Assembly: GCA_002348345.1 (NCBI GenBank)
Contig: DEAY01000151.1
Coordinates: 1-17,894 of the forward strand
Reading direction: 5' to 3'
Length of the DNA: 17,894 nt
From: Verrucomicrobia bacterium UBA2970
GTDB lineage: Bacteria; Verrucomicrobiota; Verrucomicrobiia; Limisphaerales; AAA164-E04
Position numbers and translations under genes: made by a program. The number at the start of each line of letters is the position of its first letter. Position 1 is the stretch's first letter. The notes beneath the pieces are model-generated. The model did no database searches, had not been told where the DNA came from, and was given only the letters and a program-made list of their open reading frames with translations. This document shows, piece by piece, positions 15,731-17,894 of this stretch.

Positions 15731-17536
15731 TCACGCTTCCGCCCGATGCCCAAGTCGAGGAGCGCGTCGAATGACGTCTTGGAATGCCTCGGCGCAGATT
15801 GGCTTGGGCAAAAAATCATCCATCCCCACCCCCAAGCACCGCTCTCGATCCTCACCAGTCGCGCCAGCTGTCATTGCGACAATCCAGGGCCGTTTCTCTG
15901 GAGGATAAAGCGAAACCATACGCTGAGTCGCCTCCACGCCTCCCAATTCAGGCATCTGAAGGAATACGCCTCCACTCTCTGTAAACTTGAGCGCATTTCC
16001 CAACAAATTGACCAGGATCTGTCTCAACCGGGTTTCATCAGAATAGATCTTGGAAACCGTTACCTCTTCAAAAGAATACCCAAAGTATAAAGACTTTTCG
16101 ACAGCGTTTCGCCCCAACAGGTCCATGGTAATCTCAATACAAGAACGGATATCGATCGATTGAAACTCCAATTGGAGTTGCCCCGCTTCAATCTTTGAGA
16201 AATCCAAAATTTCATTAATGATGGTCAACAGCACATCGCAACTCTCATGGATGGTGGCCACGTAGTCCTTTTGATCGGCATTGATATCGGTATAGCTTAA
16301 CAAGCTCGTCATCCCGATAATCCCGTTCATCGGCGTTCGAATCTCATGGCTCATGGTCGCCAAAAACTGACTCTTGGCTAGATTCGCTTCATTGGCAGCC
16401 GCCGCCATATCCGTTGCCTTTTCCAGCGCCGATTCGAGTCGATGATTGAGATTCTCTAGTTCCTCCTTCGCTTGAATTAATTGAGATTCATATTCCTTTC
16501 GCTCCGTGATATCACGCACAATCAAGGCAAGTGAATGCGCTCCGCTCTTGGGGAGGTTGACCAAGGTGACTTCCACCGCAAAATCGATTCCGGATTTCCG
16601 CTTTGCGGTTGTTTCAAATCGGGCGAAAGTCTGGGTCCCCGATTTTGATGTTCGGACCGGGGACTGATCCAGACACTTGGCCAATGTCGCCGCCGTTTGA
16701 TCGGGGATCAGTTCTTCGACATTCATTTCCAACGCATGCTTCCTGGACCAACCAAAACACTCAGAGGCGTATGAATTCCAGTCCACAATCCGCCCCTGCC
16801 GATTGACCGCAAGAATGGCATCCGTTGAAGCATTCGCCACAAGCAGGAAACGTTGCTCCGATTCGGTGACCAACATCCGAGCCTTGCTCAACCAAATTCC
16901 GACACGATCCAATCCAACGACGCCGAGTGACACCCACATGAAGACATTCATGATATGATGGAGCGAATAATAGAGGGCCATCGAGAACGAGTGGGCGGTC
17001 AGTTGTGCGTAGATCACGCCACCATAAAACACCGAGCTAAGCAGAGCGGCCATGAACAGGGCGAGCGTTCCAGGAGCGGCCAAGAGGCGAATCCGAACCA
17101 GCAAAACGCATATGGAGAGATGAACCAGAGCGCTCATGACCGCCCCTAAAAATGCAGAGGTCATGTCAAACCCAAACAACAAGGGAGTGATCACCAGCAC
17201 AACAAAGCTCGTGGAAGCCAGGATCACGGCTCGGCGATTCCAGTTGAGCTCGCCAATCGTCTGAACGGCACCAAGAATGCACAATCCCCGACAAAAGCCC
17301 ATGGCATCCAGAAGAGCCAGAGGAAGCGGTTTCTGTTGAACCACCATGATCAAAACCAGAGCCAGCCTAATGATATCGTAAAAAACTGCGCCCAAGACGA
17401 AAATTGCGAATCGATCGCGCAATCTCATGAACGCAATACTGAAGGCCAACATGACGATCAAATCGATTCCGACAAAGAACAGCTGGACAATCGCCACCAG
17501 CGTCGGATCGTGGTTCGTCATTCCCAACATATCCAT
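15731..17536 (-). CDS. Multi-TM PAS hybrid histidine kinase with internal deletion
   Basis: This 601-residue protein begins with about seven hydrophobic helices (roughly 13-207), forming an integral membrane sensor. A PAS domain follows at about 222-345 (ending VRDITERKEYE), then a coiled coil, then a HisKA domain with His397 in FLATMSHEIRTPMNG. The ATPase domain starts normally, with N-box residues Asn510 and Asn514 in LLGNALKFTESGG, but stops at about residue 524. The chain then continues as LQMPELGGVEAT, the middle of a receiver domain, through AMTAG (Thr556) to PKP (Lys578). The DTGxG and G-box motifs, the receiver's first half and its phospho-acceptor Asp are therefore missing; Phe525 stands where the Asp would be expected. 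The frame is uninterrupted, so a protein may be made, but autophosphorylation is not expected. GAGG lies eight bases before the ATG. Confidence 0.85.
   Translation of the reverse strand: MDMLGMTNHDPTLVAIVQLFFVGIDLIVMLAFSIAFMRLRDRFAIFVLGAVFYDIIRLALVLIMVVQQKPLPLALLDAMGFCRGLCILGAVQTIGELNWNRRAVILASTSFVVLVITPLLFGFDMTSAFLGAVMSALVHLSICVLLVRIRLLAAPGTLALFMAALLSSVFYGGVIYAQLTAHSFSMALYYSLHHIMNVFMWVSLGVVGLDRVGIWLSKARMLVTESEQRFLLVANASTDAILAVNRQGRIVDWNSYASECFGWSRKHALEMNVEELIPDQTAATLAKCLDQSPVRTSKSGTQTFARFETTAKRKSGIDFAVEVTLVNLPKSGAHSLALIVRDITERKEYESQLIQAKEELENLNHRLESALEKATDMAAAANEANLAKSQFLATMSHEIRTPMNGIIGMTSLLSYTDINADQKDYVATIHESCDVLLTIINEILDFSKIEAGQLQLEFQSIDIRSCIEITMDLLGRNAVEKSLYFGYSFEEVTVSKIYSDETRLRQILVNLLGNALKFTESGGVFLQMPELGGVEATQRMVSLYPPEKRPWIVAMTAGATGEDRERCLGVGMDDFLPKPICAEAFQDVIRRAPRLGHRAEA
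15945..15980 (-). other. Kinase-to-receiver deletion junction
   Basis: This is the codon stretch where the kinase N-box region joins the receiver interior. An eight-base direct repeat, ACGCCTCC on the plus strand, occurs at 15966-15973 and at 15936-15943, on either side of the LQMPEL codons. Both copies encode Gly-Gly-Val, so the repeat may be coincidental. The breakpoint itself cannot be fixed better than a few codons without an intact homologue. Confidence 0.6.
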
Positions 17537-17768
17537 TCGTGCAGCCTCAGCTTATCTCCAAGTTCATCGGGTTGATCGACACAGTTATCCTTTGATTCAG
17601 TCTGAAGAGAGTGGACTGAGCACCAACCTAGCAACGGCCTCGCTCAGTGCTTTAGACGGGCCACTTCCTCTTGACACACACCGGAAGCGTCCGACTGGTG
17701 ATCCCGGTTGACCTCCCCAACAACCTCAGTTGTCACCTGGTAGTGATAGCCGAGGGGTCAGGGCATAT

Positions 17769-17788
17769 GGGCACTGGGTGGGGTGCCC
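17769..17788. repeat. Hairpin-forming inverted repeat
   Basis: GGGCAC at 17769-17774 and GTGCCC at 17783-17788 form a six-pair, GC-rich stem with an eight-base loop. On the plus strand the stem is followed by CCCC and three T residues. It is too weak a T-run for a standard terminator; it may be part of a repeat element. Confidence 0.45.
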
Positions 17789-17828
17789 CCCCTTTCCTAG
17801 TGATATCCTGCGGGTGATCAGACCATAC

Positions 17829-17855
17829 CGGCTAAATCGGCTAACTCGGCTCATT
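17829..17855. repeat. Three tandem 9-base repeats
   Basis: Three head-to-tail units, CGGCTAAAT, CGGCTAACT and CGGCTCATT, fill 17829-17855 and run into a CGCCGCCGCC tract. Each differs from the next at one or two positions. The function is unknown; possible explanations are iterated protein-binding sites or the end of a dispersed repeat. Confidence 0.6.
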
Positions 17856-17894
17856 CGCCGCCGCCCCCTGACCGAGGCCCAATTCAGGTCCAAT

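Larger units (their letters stand above)
17537..17894. other. 358-base right-edge region without a recognised gene
   Basis: This is the upstream region of the hybrid kinase. The half nearer the gene (17537-17700) probably carries its promoter, but no convincing boxes were found. The outer half (about 17700-17894) differs in texture: GC-rich runs, a hairpin, three tandem 9-base units, and a minus-strand frame open from the edge (17893) to a TGA at 17726-17728. No complete transposase or tRNA gene is visible. Confidence 0.5.

Noticed and set aside
17671..17676. Perfect TTGACA box on the plus strand
   Set aside because: No acceptable -10 box lies 15-19 bases downstream and no plus-strand gene follows.

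Overview
The window looks like chromosomal DNA from a bacterium of the Planctomycetota-Verrucomicrobiota (PVC) group, most likely Verrucomicrobiota. The main clues are a left-edge gene that begins like the PVC-type membrane-bound dehydrogenase/cytochrome proteins, a large multiheme cytochrome fused to TPR repeats, a eukaryote-like UTP-glucose-1-phosphate uridylyltransferase, and a NagA with a divergent core. This assignment is inferred from family types; no rRNA or tRNA gene was found.

Layout. At the left edge (1-252, minus) lies the N-terminal 84 codons of a secreted PVC-type dehydrogenase, 41 bases downstream of a UGPase gene on the same strand (294-1763). A divergent spacer with an inverted repeat separates these from an eight-heme cytochrome/HEAT/TPR protein (1904-4234), followed on the same strand by pyrF (4487-5188). 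Converging on pyrF is a 701-residue protein of unknown function (5436-7541, minus). After a 397-base spacer comes a NagA-like deacetylase (7939-9105, minus), divergent from rpsT (9221-9484), which has a visible promoter and leader hairpin. rpsT converges with a small zinc-ribbon protein (9531-10001, minus). A secreted M16 zinc metalloprotease (10266-13100, plus) then converges with a signalling block on the minus strand: a LuxR-type response regulator (13110-13751), its membrane sensor kinase (13755-15641), and upstream a second multi-TM PAS hybrid kinase (15731-17536). The last 358 bases hold no convincing gene but contain a hairpin, three 9-base tandem repeats and an open frame running off the edge.

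How the genes fit together. Most are housekeeping or stand-alone metabolic genes (UDP-glucose supply, UMP synthesis, amino-sugar catabolism, ribosome) mixed with envelope and extracytoplasmic functions (dehydrogenase, multiheme cytochrome, protease). The only clear operons are the kinase/regulator pair, 3 bases apart, and possibly UGPase with the left-edge gene. The most unusual item is the hybrid kinase at 15731-17536. Its reading frame is intact, but it jumps from the kinase N-box straight into the second half of a receiver domain, so the ATP-lid and G-box region and the receiver's phospho-accepting aspartate are missing. No CRISPR array, phage gene, defence system or complete transposon is visible.
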